Shown: positions 1 through 8,016, counted from the stretch's first letter. The stretch: DNA of 19,244 nucleotides from Myxococcota bacterium (GCA_022710245.1 JAKLHH010000019.1:1-19244), one strand, 5' to 3'. Notes: generated from the letters alone by a model not told the origin. Translations and numbers: made by a program.

Positions 1-762
1 CCCATCTGGTCCCGCCGCTGCAGCCCCGTCTCCTGGGCGGGCCCGCGGCGGGTGCGGCCGCCCGGGCTCCGCTTCGCGGACCTGCCGCGCATCGACCTGG
101 TGCTGATCAGCCACAACCACTACGACCACCTCGACGTCCCCACGCTGCGGCAGCTCCAGGCGCGAGACGCGCCGCGCTTCGTCGTCGGCCTCGGCAACGG
201 CGCGCTCCTCGCGCGGCACGGCCTCGGTCCGGTGACCGAGCTCGCCTGGTGGGGCTCCGTCTCGGTGGGGCCGGCGGTGCAGGTGCACGCGGTGCCGGCG
301 CGGCACTTCTCCGGCCGCGGGCTCTGCGACCGCGACGGCGCGCTCTGGGCGGGGTTCGTGATCGAGGCGCCGGGCGGACCGATCTACTTCGCGGGCGATA
401 CCGGGTTCGGTCCTCACTTCGCCGAGGTGCGCCGGCGCTTCGGCCCGGCCCGCCTCGCGCTCCTGCCGATCGGCGCCTTCCGGCCCCGCTGGTTCATGTC
501 GCCGGTCCACATCTCCCCCGAGGAGGCGGTCCGCGCCCACGAGCTCCTCGGCGCGCGGACCAGCCTCGCCATCCACTTCGGCACCTTCCGCCTCGGCGAC
601 GACGGCGAGGACGAGCCGCCCCGCGCGCTCGCGGCCGCGCGTGACGCGCGGGGCGTCCCGGCCTCGAGCTTCTGGGTGCTGGGCTTCGGCGAGGGGCGCG
701 AGGTCCCGCTGCTCGCCGAGGGTCACGACTCGACCAGCCCCCGCGCGCTCCAGGTCCGCTGA
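1..762 (+). CDS. NAPE-PLD-like metallo-beta-lactamase-fold hydrolase (5' end missing)
   Basis: The reading frame is open from base 1, and its first residues already match the conserved N-terminal part of NAPE-PLD-type proteins (PIWSRRCSPVSWAGPRRVRP). The true start therefore lies left of the window, and the in-frame GTG at 52 is internal. The zinc-binding motif SHNHYDHLD (HxHxDH) is followed by GDTGFGPHF, which supplies the bridging Asp, then PIGAFRPRWFMSPVH and a C-terminal AIHFGTF carrying the last His ligand. The C-terminus is complete. Members of this family hydrolyse phosphodiester bonds in N-acyl phospholipids or act as general metal-dependent hydrolases. The substrate cannot be read from the sequence. 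No signal peptide can be judged because the N-terminus is absent. The next gene begins 57 bp downstream behind its own promoter-like sequence, so this is probably the end of a separate transcription unit. Confidence 0.88.
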   Translation, partial: PIWSRRCSPVSWAGPRRVRPPGLRFADLPRIDLVLISHNHYDHLDVPTLRQLQARDAPRFVVGLGNGALLARHGLGPVTELAWWGSVSVGPAVQVHAVPARHFSGRGLCDRDGALWAGFVIEAPGGPIYFAGDTGFGPHFAEVRRRFGPARLALLPIGAFRPRWFMSPVHISPEEAVRAHELLGARTSLAIHFGTFRLGDDGEDEPPRALAAARDARGVPASSFWVLGFGEGREVPLLAEGHDSTSPRALQVR

Positions 763-781
763 GCGCCCGAGGAGGCAGAGG

Positions 782-811
782 TTGCCTCCGCGCGGCCCGC
801 ACTTCTACAAT
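782..811 (+). promoter_or_regulatory. sigma70-type promoter for the kinase-CHASE2-cyclase gene
   Basis: A -35-like TTGCCT (782-787) and a -10-like TACAAT (806-811) are separated by 18 bp. The -10 ends 8 nt before the GTG start at 820, so transcription should begin at or within a few bases of the start codon. No Shine-Dalgarno sequence precedes that GTG. Together this suggests a leaderless mRNA. This is inferred from motif matches only. Confidence 0.5.
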
Positions 812-819
812 GCGCAGCA

Positions 820-3717
820 GTGGCCGACGAGTCGAAGGAACGGGAGGAGCTCTCGCGCCAGCCGACCCTGGCGGTCGGCGGTGAGGACCGCACGCTGCCT
901 CCGGCGCAGGCGGCGGCCGGCAGCCTGGCAGGTGCGCTGCCCGCCGGCCGACGCTTCGGGGAGTACGAGCTCCTGGCGGTGCTCGGCGCCGGCGCGATGG
1001 GCGTCGTCTACCGGGCGCGGCACGTCACGCTGGATCGCGTCGTCGCGCTGAAGATCCTCAACGAGGCGGTGGCCGGCACGGGCAGCGCGGGGGACCTGCG
1101 CTTCGTCCGCGAGGCGCGCAGCACCGCCCAGCTCGATCACCACAACATCGTCGCCATCTTCGACGCGGGCCAGCACGACGGGCGCCTCTTCCTCGCGATG
1201 CAGCTCATCGAGGGGCGCTCGTTCAACCGGCTCGTCGACGACGGGCCGCTGCCGCCGGTCCTCGCCACCCGCTACGTGGAGCAGGTCGCGCACGCGCTCG
1301 CGCACGCGCACGCGCGCGGCATCGTCCATCGCGACATCAAGCCCGACAACATCCTCGTCAGCACGGACGGGGTGGTGAAGGTCACCGACTTCGGGCTCGC
1401 CAAGCGGGCGCTCACCGACACCGCCCTCACCGCGCCGGGGTCGATCCTCGGCACCCCCGCCTACATGGCGCCGGAGCAGTGGCAGGGCCAGCCGGCCGAT
1501 CAGCGCACCGACCTCTACGCGCTCGGCGCGACCTACTACCACCTGGTCGTCGGCCACCCGCCCTTCCAGGGGACGCTGGTCGATCTCCTCAGGCAGCACG
1601 TGGAGACCCCGCCGCCCTCCGCGCACGAGGCGACCCCCGACGTCCCTCCGGCGGTGAGCGAGGTGATCCGCCGGCTGCTGGCGAAGCGCCCCGAGGAGCG
1701 CCCGCAGACGGCCAGCGAGCTGGTCGCCGAGCTGCGGCGCGTACAGCTCCTCCTCGAGGGCCAGCCCGTGCCGGAGCCCGCCCCGCTCCCCGCACCGGCG
1801 GCGCCCGAGCTCTCGCGCGAGGAGGTCGCCGCGCCGCTCGCCGCCCCTCGCCGGCGCTGGGCCGTGGCGGGGCTGCTCTGGCTGACGATCGTCGCGGCGC
1901 TCGTCGCCGGGCAGGGGAGCGGGCTCTGGGCACGCTACGAGCTTCACCTCGAGGACGTGCGCATGGTCCGGCGCTCGCCGGCGCCGCCCTTCGGCGGCGT
2001 CACCCTGGCGCTGGTCGACGACCCCTTCCTCGCCAGGTACGGGATGCCCTTCAGCCGTGATCTCCTCGCCGACGCCATCGAGGCGATCGAGGGAGCCGGG
2101 GCGAAGGCGCTCGCCATCGACCTGCTGCTCGCCGAGCCGGGGCCCGGCGTCGCCGACACCACGCTGGCCGTGACGACCCGCAGCAGCTCCGTCGTGCACG
2201 CGATGGACCTCTACGCGAGCGAGGGCGGTCAGACCGACGCGTCGCCCACCCTTCCCCCGCCGGTGCCGCTCCCGGTCGACGGCCTCCTCGCCGCCGACCG
2301 GGCGGTCGTCCCCTACCCCAGGCTCGCCGCGGCGGCCCGCCACGTGGGCACGGTCGGGCTCTGGATCGACGGCACCGATGGGGTGATCCGGCGCGCGCCG
2401 CTCCTCACCGCCTACCGCGGCGCGGTCTACCCGTCGCTGAGCCTGGTCACTGTCTGCCGCGCGCTGGACGCCGACCTGCAGCGCACGCGCTGGCGGCCCG
2501 GCGAGCCGCTCGAGCTCGTCTCGCCGAGCGGGGAGCTGCGGCTGCGGGTCCCCGTCGACGAGCGCGCGCGGCTCCGCCTCAGCGTCCGCGGCGGCCTGCA
2601 GGGCCGGCCGCAGGTCTCGATGCAGCGCGTGGTCGAGCTGGCGCGCGCGACCGGACCGGAGGCGAAGCAGAGGCTCCGCGCGCTCTTCAAGGACCGGGTG
2701 GTGCTCGTCGGCATGTGGGCCTCCGGGCAGCGCGAGATGCAGCCGATGCCGGGCATGAACGCGCCGCCGCTGGTCATCGCCCACGTGATGGCGATCGAGA
2801 CGATGCTGGGCCGCGACTTCATCCGCAGCGCGACCTGGCCCGAGTGGGCGCCCCTGATCGCGGCGCTGGCGCTGCTCGGACTGCTCGCCGGGCTCCTCCT
2901 GCGCCTCCCGCTCGCGCTCGTCGTGCTGCCGGCGGCGCTCGTCGCCTGGTGGTTCGGCGGGACGCTCGCTGCCTCGCGCGGCCTGCTGCTCCCGGTGGTC
3001 GGCCCGATGCTGGCCCTCGCCCTCGGCGGGCTCGTCGGGGCCACCCAGCGCACGCTCGGCGCGCTCCGGCAGCGCCAGCTCCTCGGCCAGGCGCTCGGCC
3101 GCTACCTGCCGCGCCGGGTCGCGCAGGAGATCCTCGCCGACCCGCGCGCGCTGCGCCTCGGGGGCAAGCGCAAGGAGCTCTCCCTGCTCAGCGTGGAGAT
3201 CCAGGGGTTCGCGGCGCTCTCGGAGAAGCTCGAGCCCGAGGAGGTCGGCGAGCTGCTGGAGGCCTTCTTCTCCGTCGTCGTCGAGCGGGTCCAGCGCCAC
3301 GAGGGCACCCTCGATCGCTTCAGCGGCGAGGGCGTGCGCGCGTTCTTCGGCGACCCCATCCCGCAGGCCGACCACGCCGAGCGCGCGGTCGCCTGCGCGC
3401 TGGAGATCCAGCACGCGGCCCTGCAGGTGATCGGCCGCTGGGCGAGCGGCGGCCGGCCGCGTCCCGTCCTCGGGATCGGGGTCCACACCGGGTACGTCAC
3501 GGTGGGGAACATCGGCACCCTGCAGCGGATGGAGTACACCGCCGTCGGGCGAGCGGTCGAGCTCGCGCGCCAGCTCGGCAGCGCCGCGCGCGACACCGTG
3601 CTCACCAGCGCGCGCACGCGGGCGCTCAGCGAGGGGCACTATGTCTTTCAGCGCCGCAGCGTGCCCGCCCTGGAGGCCGCCGGGCTGGAGGCGTGGGAGG
3701 CCTGCAGCCCGCGCTGA
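820..3717 (+). CDS. Ser/Thr protein kinase-CHASE2-class III (pseudo)cyclase fusion, membrane-bound
   Basis: This 965-aa protein carries an N-terminal Hanks-type kinase (about residues 48-310) with glycine loop LGAGAMGVVY, catalytic Lys78, HRDIKPDN with Asp172, DFG at 190-192 and GTPAYMAPEQ. All the residues needed for activity are present. One membrane helix (about 347-363) leads to a CHASE2 sensor of about 300 residues, expected to be periplasmic. Three closely spaced helices (about 676-735) bring the chain back to a C-terminal class III cyclase-like domain (about 780-960). In that domain the usual catalytic positions are changed: Glu793 and Glu837 replace the two metal Asp residues, Glu905 replaces the substrate Asp, and Glu914 and Gln918 replace the transition-state Asn and Arg. 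The cyclase is therefore probably inactive or regulatory. I chose the GTG at 820 because it precedes the kinase sensibly and sits 8 nt after a -10 box. The product may sense an envelope signal and control the kinase. The ligand is unknown. Confidence 0.9.
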   Translation: MADESKEREELSRQPTLAVGGEDRTLPPAQAAAGSLAGALPAGRRFGEYELLAVLGAGAMGVVYRARHVTLDRVVALKILNEAVAGTGSAGDLRFVREARSTAQLDHHNIVAIFDAGQHDGRLFLAMQLIEGRSFNRLVDDGPLPPVLATRYVEQVAHALAHAHARGIVHRDIKPDNILVSTDGVVKVTDFGLAKRALTDTALTAPGSILGTPAYMAPEQWQGQPADQRTDLYALGATYYHLVVGHPPFQGTLVDLLRQHVETPPPSAHEATPDVPPAVSEVIRRLLAKRPEERPQTASELVAELRRVQLLLEGQPVPEPAPLPAPAAPELSREEVAAPLAAPRRRWAVAGLLWLTIVAALVAGQGSGLWARYELHLEDVRMVRRSPAPPFGGVTLALVDDPFLARYGMPFSRDLLADAIEAIEGAGAKALAIDLLLAEPGPGVADTTLAVTTRSSSVVHAMDLYASEGGQTDASPTLPPPVPLPVDGLLAADRAVVPYPRLAAAARHVGTVGLWIDGTDGVIRRAPLLTAYRGAVYPSLSLVTVCRALDADLQRTRWRPGEPLELVSPSGELRLRVPVDERARLRLSVRGGLQGRPQVSMQRVVELARATGPEAKQRLRALFKDRVVLVGMWASGQREMQPMPGMNAPPLVIAHVMAIETMLGRDFIRSATWPEWAPLIAALALLGLLAGLLLRLPLALVVLPAALVAWWFGGTLAASRGLLLPVVGPMLALALGGLVGATQRTLGALRQRQLLGQALGRYLPRRVAQEILADPRALRLGGKRKELSLLSVEIQGFAALSEKLEPEEVGELLEAFFSVVVERVQRHEGTLDRFSGEGVRAFFGDPIPQADHAERAVACALEIQHAALQVIGRWASGGRPRPVLGIGVHTGYVTVGNIGTLQRMEYTAVGRAVELARQLGSAARDTVLTSARTRALSEGHYVFQRRSVPALEAAGLEAWEACSPR

Positions 3718-3745
3718 CAGGGGCAGGCGGGCCGTCGGCGAACCG

Positions 3746-3808
3746 TAGTATGATCGGTCCGGCAGCTCCGAGGTGACGGGGGGGAGCCGGCGCTGATCAG
3801 GCTGATCA
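3746..3808 (+). promoter_or_regulatory. possible control region before the lipoprotein pair
   Basis: The 119-bp gap after the CHASE2 kinase contains a -10-like TATGAT (3749-3754) without a convincing -35. It also holds two direct copies of GCTGATCA (3792-3799 and 3801-3808), the first inside the palindrome CTGATCAG. The spacing of 9 bp is close to one helical turn. This could be a promoter with an operator, or chance. Evidence is weak. Confidence 0.2.
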
Positions 3809-3836
3809 AGGCACGGCTCCAGGATGGCAAGCGGCA

Positions 3837-4727
3837 GTGAGGCACATGCACCACACCATCGCCCTGTCGCGCTGGCTCTTCGCTCTCGCGGTCCTCGCAG
3901 GCTGCCACGCTCACCAGGCGCCGACTCCCGCGGATGGTCACCACGCGGTCGTGGCGCCACCCGCCCCCGCGCGACCGCCGCAGCAGGCGCTTGGTCCCGC
4001 CACCGTGGTGAAGCACGAGCCGGGTGGCGCCGACGAATTCGTGGGGGATCCCGACGTGAGCGTGCGCCAGCCACCTCCGCCACCTCCGCCGCCGACCACA
4101 CCCCCACCGCCGCCGGCGGACCCGAAGCCCGAGGAGGTCCATGGCAGCCTGGGAGGCAAGGGCGAGACGCGCGCGGGTGCCCGCCGCCTCGCCGCGGCCT
4201 GGAGCGAGGGTCAGTACGTCTCCTACCAGGCGCAGGCGCTCCGGCTGACGCGGCTCGAGGCCGCCCTCCGCGGCCGCCGCCTCGCCGCGGAGGTCCAGCC
4301 GTTCGCCGCGCGGGCCGCGACGAAGCCCGTCGGGACCGAGCTGCCCGCGAGCGGCAAGCTGCTCGGCCACGCGCTCGCCACGCAGCTGCAGCAGCTCGGC
4401 TGGGAGGTCTCCGCGCCCGACCTCGAGCCGGGGGCGCCCGCGGCGCGCCCGGGCAAGGGCCAGCGGGCGGGCCTCGTCCGCATCACCGGGGCGGGGAGCT
4501 TCTCGGTGGCGCCTGGCGCGACGGCGACGGCACAGATCGAGGCGCAGGTGCGGCTGACGCTGGACGGGCGCAGCGTCCTCGACGAGGTCGTCCTGGCGAC
4601 CGCGAAGAGCGGCGAGGGCGTCGCCTCTGCGCGCGCTCGAGCGGCCGCCTCTGCCGCGCTGCAGGGGTTCGTGCGCAAGGTGCTGGCCAGGGCTGAGCCC
4701 CTGCTCGTCGCCGCGGTGAAGCCGTGA
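3837..4727 (+). CDS. uncharacterised lipoprotein, first of a tandem paralogous pair
   Basis: This protein of about 296 aa begins with a type II signal peptide: ALSRWLFALAVLAGC, lipobox LAGC. It should be lipidated and tethered in the envelope. A His/Ala/Pro-rich segment follows, then a proline run (roughly residues 80-100) that forms an extended spacer, then a globular C-terminal domain of about 190 residues. That domain shares an ordered series of motifs with the next gene: RAGARRLAA, ALRGRRLA, LPASGKLL, QLGW and a final SGEG segment. I do not recognise the family. The second half, a beta-rich stretch followed by an Ala-rich helix after a GEG turn, is loosely reminiscent of LPP20/FlgT-like lipoprotein domains, but this is only an impression. 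The start could be the GTG at 3837 or the ATG at 3846; the latter has GTGAGG just upstream, though close. It sits between two kinase genes and is probably co-transcribed with the next gene. Confidence 0.8.
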   Translation: MRHMHHTIALSRWLFALAVLAGCHAHQAPTPADGHHAVVAPPAPARPPQQALGPATVVKHEPGGADEFVGDPDVSVRQPPPPPPPPTTPPPPPADPKPEEVHGSLGGKGETRAGARRLAAAWSEGQYVSYQAQALRLTRLEAALRGRRLAAEVQPFAARAATKPVGTELPASGKLLGHALATQLQQLGWEVSAPDLEPGAPAARPGKGQRAGLVRITGAGSFSVAPGATATAQIEAQVRLTLDGRSVLDEVVLATAKSGEGVASARARAAASAALQGFVRKVLARAEPLLVAAVKP

Positions 4728-4783
4728 GGGCCGGGGGCACGTGCCGAGCGAAGGTCACTCGAGGCACTCGAAGCCGGTGGCCC

Positions 4784-5674
4784 ATGTCCCCGGGCTGGAG
4801 CTCGCTCGGCCTGCTGGCCCTGCTGGCCACCGCTTGCGCCCAGCGCAAGCCGGCCGACGCCCCCGCGCCGGCGGTCACGACCTCCGTGCCTGGCAGCGAG
4901 CGCCAGCGCTCGCAGAAGCACGAGCCCCCGCCCAGGCCTCCGCCTCGAGCGCCCGAGCCGGCACAGCCAACCGTCACGTCTGACGACGCGGTGCACCCTG
5001 CGCTCGCGAAGATCCGCAAGAAGCCCGGCGCGCCGCCGAGGACGCTCACGCTGGCGCAAGACCGCGACGGCCAGGCGCGGGCCGGCGCGCGCCGCCTCGC
5101 GGCCCGCTGGACGGAGCAGGCCAGGCGGTTCATCTCCTTCACCCCCGAGGCGCTCGCGCTGCCCGCGCTGACGCGCGCCCTGCGAGGGAGGCAGCTCGCC
5201 GGGAGAGTCGAGCCGTTCACGCCGCGCCCGCCGCCGGCGGACGCCGAGGAGCTCCCTGACTCGGGCAAGCTGATCGCGATGGCGCTGGCGCTGCAGCTCG
5301 AGCACCTCGGCTGGTCGATCGCTGCGCCAGCGGTGATGGACCTCGTCGACCCCGGCGCGCTGGCGTTCTCGCCCTCCGCGTCCGGCCCGAAGATCGCTGC
5401 TCGCGTCACGATCAACGGCGAGGGCAGCTTCGCCGTCTGGCCCTCGGGGAGTCCCGACGCGCCGGCCACCGCGCGCATCGAGGCCACCGTGCGGCTCGCC
5501 GTCGCCGGGCGCAGCATCCTGGAGCGGCAGCTGCTCATCCTGCGCAACTCGAGCGGCGAGGGCGCGACCACCCAGCGCACCCAGGAGGCCTGCTCCGCGG
5601 CGCTGCGCGAGCTCGTGCGCGCTGTGGTCGCGGCGGCGGATCCGGCGGTCGCGGCGGCCCTCCAACCGCGGTAG
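4784..5674 (+). CDS. uncharacterised lipoprotein, second of a tandem paralogous pair
   Basis: Starting at the ATG at 4784 gives 296 aa with signal peptide MSPGWSSLGLLALLATAC and predicted lipidated Cys18. The Ala at -3 makes this a less standard lipobox. An in-frame GTG at 4724 overlaps the stop of the preceding gene (GTGA) and would add 20 basic residues before the signal peptide; translational coupling from there is possible. A short Pro/Arg-rich linker leads to a domain paralogous to the preceding protein: RAGARRLAARW, ALRGRQLAGRVEPF, LPDSGKLI, LEHLGW, RIEATVRLAVAGRSILE and SSGEGATTQ. Conservation is clear but far from identity, so the duplication is old. The function is unknown. The arrangement suggests the two lipoproteins act together, for example as a heteromer. 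They lie directly upstream of a soluble kinase gene with about 64 bp between, so all three may form one operon. Confidence 0.8.
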   Translation: MSPGWSSLGLLALLATACAQRKPADAPAPAVTTSVPGSERQRSQKHEPPPRPPPRAPEPAQPTVTSDDAVHPALAKIRKKPGAPPRTLTLAQDRDGQARAGARRLAARWTEQARRFISFTPEALALPALTRALRGRQLAGRVEPFTPRPPPADAEELPDSGKLIAMALALQLEHLGWSIAAPAVMDLVDPGALAFSPSASGPKIAARVTINGEGSFAVWPSGSPDAPATARIEATVRLAVAGRSILERQLLILRNSSGEGATTQRTQEACSAALRELVRAVVAAADPAVAAALQPR

Positions 5675-5738
5675 ACGACGACCGTCGACCTGGGCGACAC
5701 TGGGACGCGCGAGGCCGTTCGCGCGCTTCGAGGTGATG

Positions 5739-6569
5739 ATGGCCGAGAGCCCGGAGCTGCCCGCCCGCTACCGGCTCCTCAGCGAGATCGGCGCTGGCGC
5801 CTACGCCACCGTCTGGCGGGCGGTCGACCAGCACCGTCGTCAGATCGTGGCGATCAAGGTGCTGCACCTCGACGCCATGAGCGAGGAGGACCGGCGACGG
5901 TTCGCGCAGGAGGCGCAGATCCTGCTCACCCTGCGCCACCCCGCGCTGGTGGAGATCTACGAGTCCGGGGTCGCCGCCTCCGGGAGCCCCTACCTGGTGA
6001 TGGAGCTGGTGCAGGGGGTGAACCTCCGCGAGCGCCTCAACCGCGAGCGCCTCCCGCGCCGCCAGGTGCGCCACATCATCGAGCAGCTCTGCGGCGCGCT
6101 GGTCGAGGCCCACGTCGCGGGCGTGGTCCACCGCGACGTGAAGCCGGAGAACGTCGTCCTCGGCGGGCGCGACGAGCAGATCGTCAAGCTGGTCGACTTC
6201 GGCACCGCCAAGCGCCTCGACGCGGCGGCGCCGGTGCTCACCTTCGACGACAAGATCCTGGGCACCCCGCAGTACATGGCGCCCGAGCGCGCCTCCGGCC
6301 GACCCGTCGGCGGGGCGGCTGACGTCTACGCGGTCGCGGTGATGGCCTACGAGATGCTCACCGGCCGGCTGCCCTTCGACGGCACGACCGCGCTGCAGGT
6401 CGTCACGCAGCACCTCCGCGATCAGCCGCCGCCCATGCGCGGGGTGACGGCGGAGGTCGAGCAGGCGGTGCTCTGGGGAATGCACAAGGACCCGCGCGCC
6501 CGTCCCTCGGCGGAGCAGCTCGCCGAGCGGCTCTGCCGCGCGCTCGAGGCCCGCCTCGAGGCGGGCTGA
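5739..6569 (+). CDS. minimal soluble Ser/Thr protein kinase
   Basis: This is a 276-aa Hanks-type kinase with little beyond the catalytic core: glycine loop IGAGAYATVWRA (17-28), VAIK with Lys40, HRDVKPEN with Asp133, DFG at 153-155, and GTPQYMAPE closing the activation segment. All catalytic residues are present. There is no membrane helix, sensor or linker, so it should be cytosolic and rely on partners for input. Three start codons lie in a row (GTG 5733, ATG 5736, ATG 5739). I chose 5739 because GAGGTGAT (5730-5737), an excellent match to the anti-Shine-Dalgarno, puts its GAGG core 5 nt before that ATG and overlaps the other two. The next gene, an FHA-GAF protein, is a plausible phosphothreonine-reading partner but has its own promoter-like sequence. 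Confidence 0.93.
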   Translation: MAESPELPARYRLLSEIGAGAYATVWRAVDQHRRQIVAIKVLHLDAMSEEDRRRFAQEAQILLTLRHPALVEIYESGVAASGSPYLVMELVQGVNLRERLNRERLPRRQVRHIIEQLCGALVEAHVAGVVHRDVKPENVVLGGRDEQIVKLVDFGTAKRLDAAAPVLTFDDKILGTPQYMAPERASGRPVGGAADVYAVAVMAYEMLTGRLPFDGTTALQVVTQHLRDQPPPMRGVTAEVEQAVLWGMHKDPRARPSAEQLAERLCRALEARLEAG

Positions 6570-6582
6570 GCTCCAAAAGCGC

Positions 6583-6612
6583 TTGTGCTCCCCGGCCCCT
6601 GCTCCCTAAACT
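6583..6612 (+). promoter_or_regulatory. sigma70-type promoter for the FHA-GAF gene
   Basis: TTGTGC (6583-6588) and TAAACT (6607-6612) are separated by 18 bp, in an 89-bp gap after the soluble kinase. A transcript starting near 6619 would have a leader of about 40 nt, with an AGGGA ribosome-binding sequence (6651-6655) before the ATG at 6659. Confidence 0.45.
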
Positions 6613-6658
6613 GGCAGGGCGCCGTCGTGAGGCGACCGTTGAAGCGTCAGAGGGAACA

Positions 6659-7894
6659 ATGAAGCGGGTCAAGACCGCCAGGTTCACCCTCACCGAGCTG
6701 CTCGGCCTCAACTCGCCCTCCCAGCCGCGGTGTCTGGACCTGCGGGATGACGAGCAGGTGATCGGACGCTCGGAGCGCGCCGATCTGGTGCTCCCCGTGC
6801 GGTCCGTCTCGCGCCGCCACGCGGCCGTCTGGGCCACGGACGGGATGGCCTGGGTCAAGGACCTCGGCTCGCAGTCCGGGACCTTCGTCAACTCGGTGCA
6901 GGTCCGTGAGCCGACCGAGCTGCGAGCCGGCGACCTGCTCTCCTTCGCATCGAACCTGGTCTTCCTGGTGAACCGCGAGGAGTCCGAGGTGGAGGTCCCC
7001 GACGAGCACCCCTCCGGCCAGCAGCTGGCCGACAGCCCGCTCGCGGAGCTCGCGCTCTCGACCGCGTCGCCGGACGCCAAGTGCCGCCGCTACGTGGACG
7101 CGCTCAACGCGCTCTCCACCCAGCTCGGCACCATCTTCAATGAGGCCCAGCTGCTCTCCTCCACCTTCGACGCCATCGAGCGCGCGATCCCGGCGGAGCG
7201 CTTCTTCGCCATGCTCGGCGACGATCCCGGCGCGCTCACCATCGTCGCCCGCAAGCTCACCGACCCGGACCGGACCAAGCAGTGGAGCCTGCCCAGCAAG
7301 GAGATCCTCCGGCGCGCGATGGCGGTCGACAAGCCGGTGATCAGCTTCGACGCCCAGAGCGACGAGCGCTTCTGCCGCCGGACCTCGATCGCGATGAGCG
7401 ACGTGCACTCGGCGATCTGCGTCGGCCTGCGCCTGCAGGAGGTCTGCCTCGGCGTGCTCTACGCCGACAACCACGTGGCGGCCGGCCTCTTCAGCCTCGA
7501 GGACGGCGCCTTCCTCAGCACGCTGGCGCGGATCATCACCATCGAGCTGCTCCGGCTGCGTGGCGCCACGCTGCTGCAGGAAGTTGCCCTTCATCGCGGA
7601 GCCTCCGACGGAGGCGAGCAGGGCAGCTCGCGGCGGTCTCATCCCGGAGCGGCCGGCGGCCGCGAGGAACCGCAATCGCAGACGGGCGAGGGCGGCGCGC
7701 TGGCCGCCGAGATCGACCAGCACCTGGTCCGTCTCGACGGCGTCGCGGACAAGGTCGCCGAGGAGCAGGGGCCCGTGCCGGTGGTGCATCAGCTCCGCGC
7801 CGAGTGCCGACGGGTGCGCGCCGCGCTGCAGCTCCAGGAGCAGCTCGGCCGGCGCGAGCACACGGCGCCGGGGCTCGGCGCGCGACGGCGCTGA
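6659..7894 (+). CDS. FHA-GAF signalling protein
   Basis: This 411-aa soluble protein has an N-terminal forkhead-associated domain (about residues 25-105). It carries the phosphothreonine-binding signature: GRS at 36-38, SRRH at 51-54 and GTFVN at 74-78. A GAF domain follows (about 150-300; SAICVGLRLQEVCLGVLYAD is its typical central strand pair). A Gly/Ser-rich low-complexity stretch (about 312-340) leads to a charged, probably helical C-terminus (about 345-395) that could form a coiled coil. FHA domains bind phosphothreonine peptides, and GAF domains bind small ligands or mediate dimerisation. The gene follows a Ser/Thr kinase, so a kinase-reader pair is likely. No output domain is visible; output may be through protein-protein contact. 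The tail keeps high G/C at third codon positions to the stop, so I see no frameshift. Confidence 0.88.
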   Translation: MKRVKTARFTLTELLGLNSPSQPRCLDLRDDEQVIGRSERADLVLPVRSVSRRHAAVWATDGMAWVKDLGSQSGTFVNSVQVREPTELRAGDLLSFASNLVFLVNREESEVEVPDEHPSGQQLADSPLAELALSTASPDAKCRRYVDALNALSTQLGTIFNEAQLLSSTFDAIERAIPAERFFAMLGDDPGALTIVARKLTDPDRTKQWSLPSKEILRRAMAVDKPVISFDAQSDERFCRRTSIAMSDVHSAICVGLRLQEVCLGVLYADNHVAAGLFSLEDGAFLSTLARIITIELLRLRGATLLQEVALHRGASDGGEQGSSRRSHPGAAGGREEPQSQTGEGGALAAEIDQHLVRLDGVADKVAEEQGPVPVVHQLRAECRRVRAALQLQEQLGRREHTAPGLGARRR

Positions 7895-7981
7895 CCCCTC
7901 CTCGCCGTCGCCGACTGAAGCCCACCCCCTGCACCCACGCCGAAATGATGGTGACGTCGACGGAGGAGGTGGCGTTGTGCC

Positions 7982-8010
7982 TTGACACCCCTGGGCGCGG
8001 ATCGCAGTAT
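7982..8010 (+). promoter_or_regulatory. promoter for the leader of the MgtE-N/CBS gene
   Basis: A perfect TTGACA -35 (7982-7987) lies 17 bp before CAGTAT (8005-8010), a weak -10. Transcription would start near 8017, at the base of a 10-bp RNA stem (8019-8028 paired with 8112-8121). The rest of the 318-bp gap between 7894 and 8213 is covered by the leader and small-ORF entries; 7895-7981 shows nothing I can name. Confidence 0.45.
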
Positions 8011-8016
8011 CGGAGA

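Noticed and set aside
805..4107. Minus-strand open frame of 1100 codons antisense to the kinase-CHASE2-cyclase gene.
   Set aside because: Its composition is the mirror image of GC-biased codons (Arg/Ala/Gly/Leu-rich, no motifs), while the plus strand encodes a complete multidomain protein.
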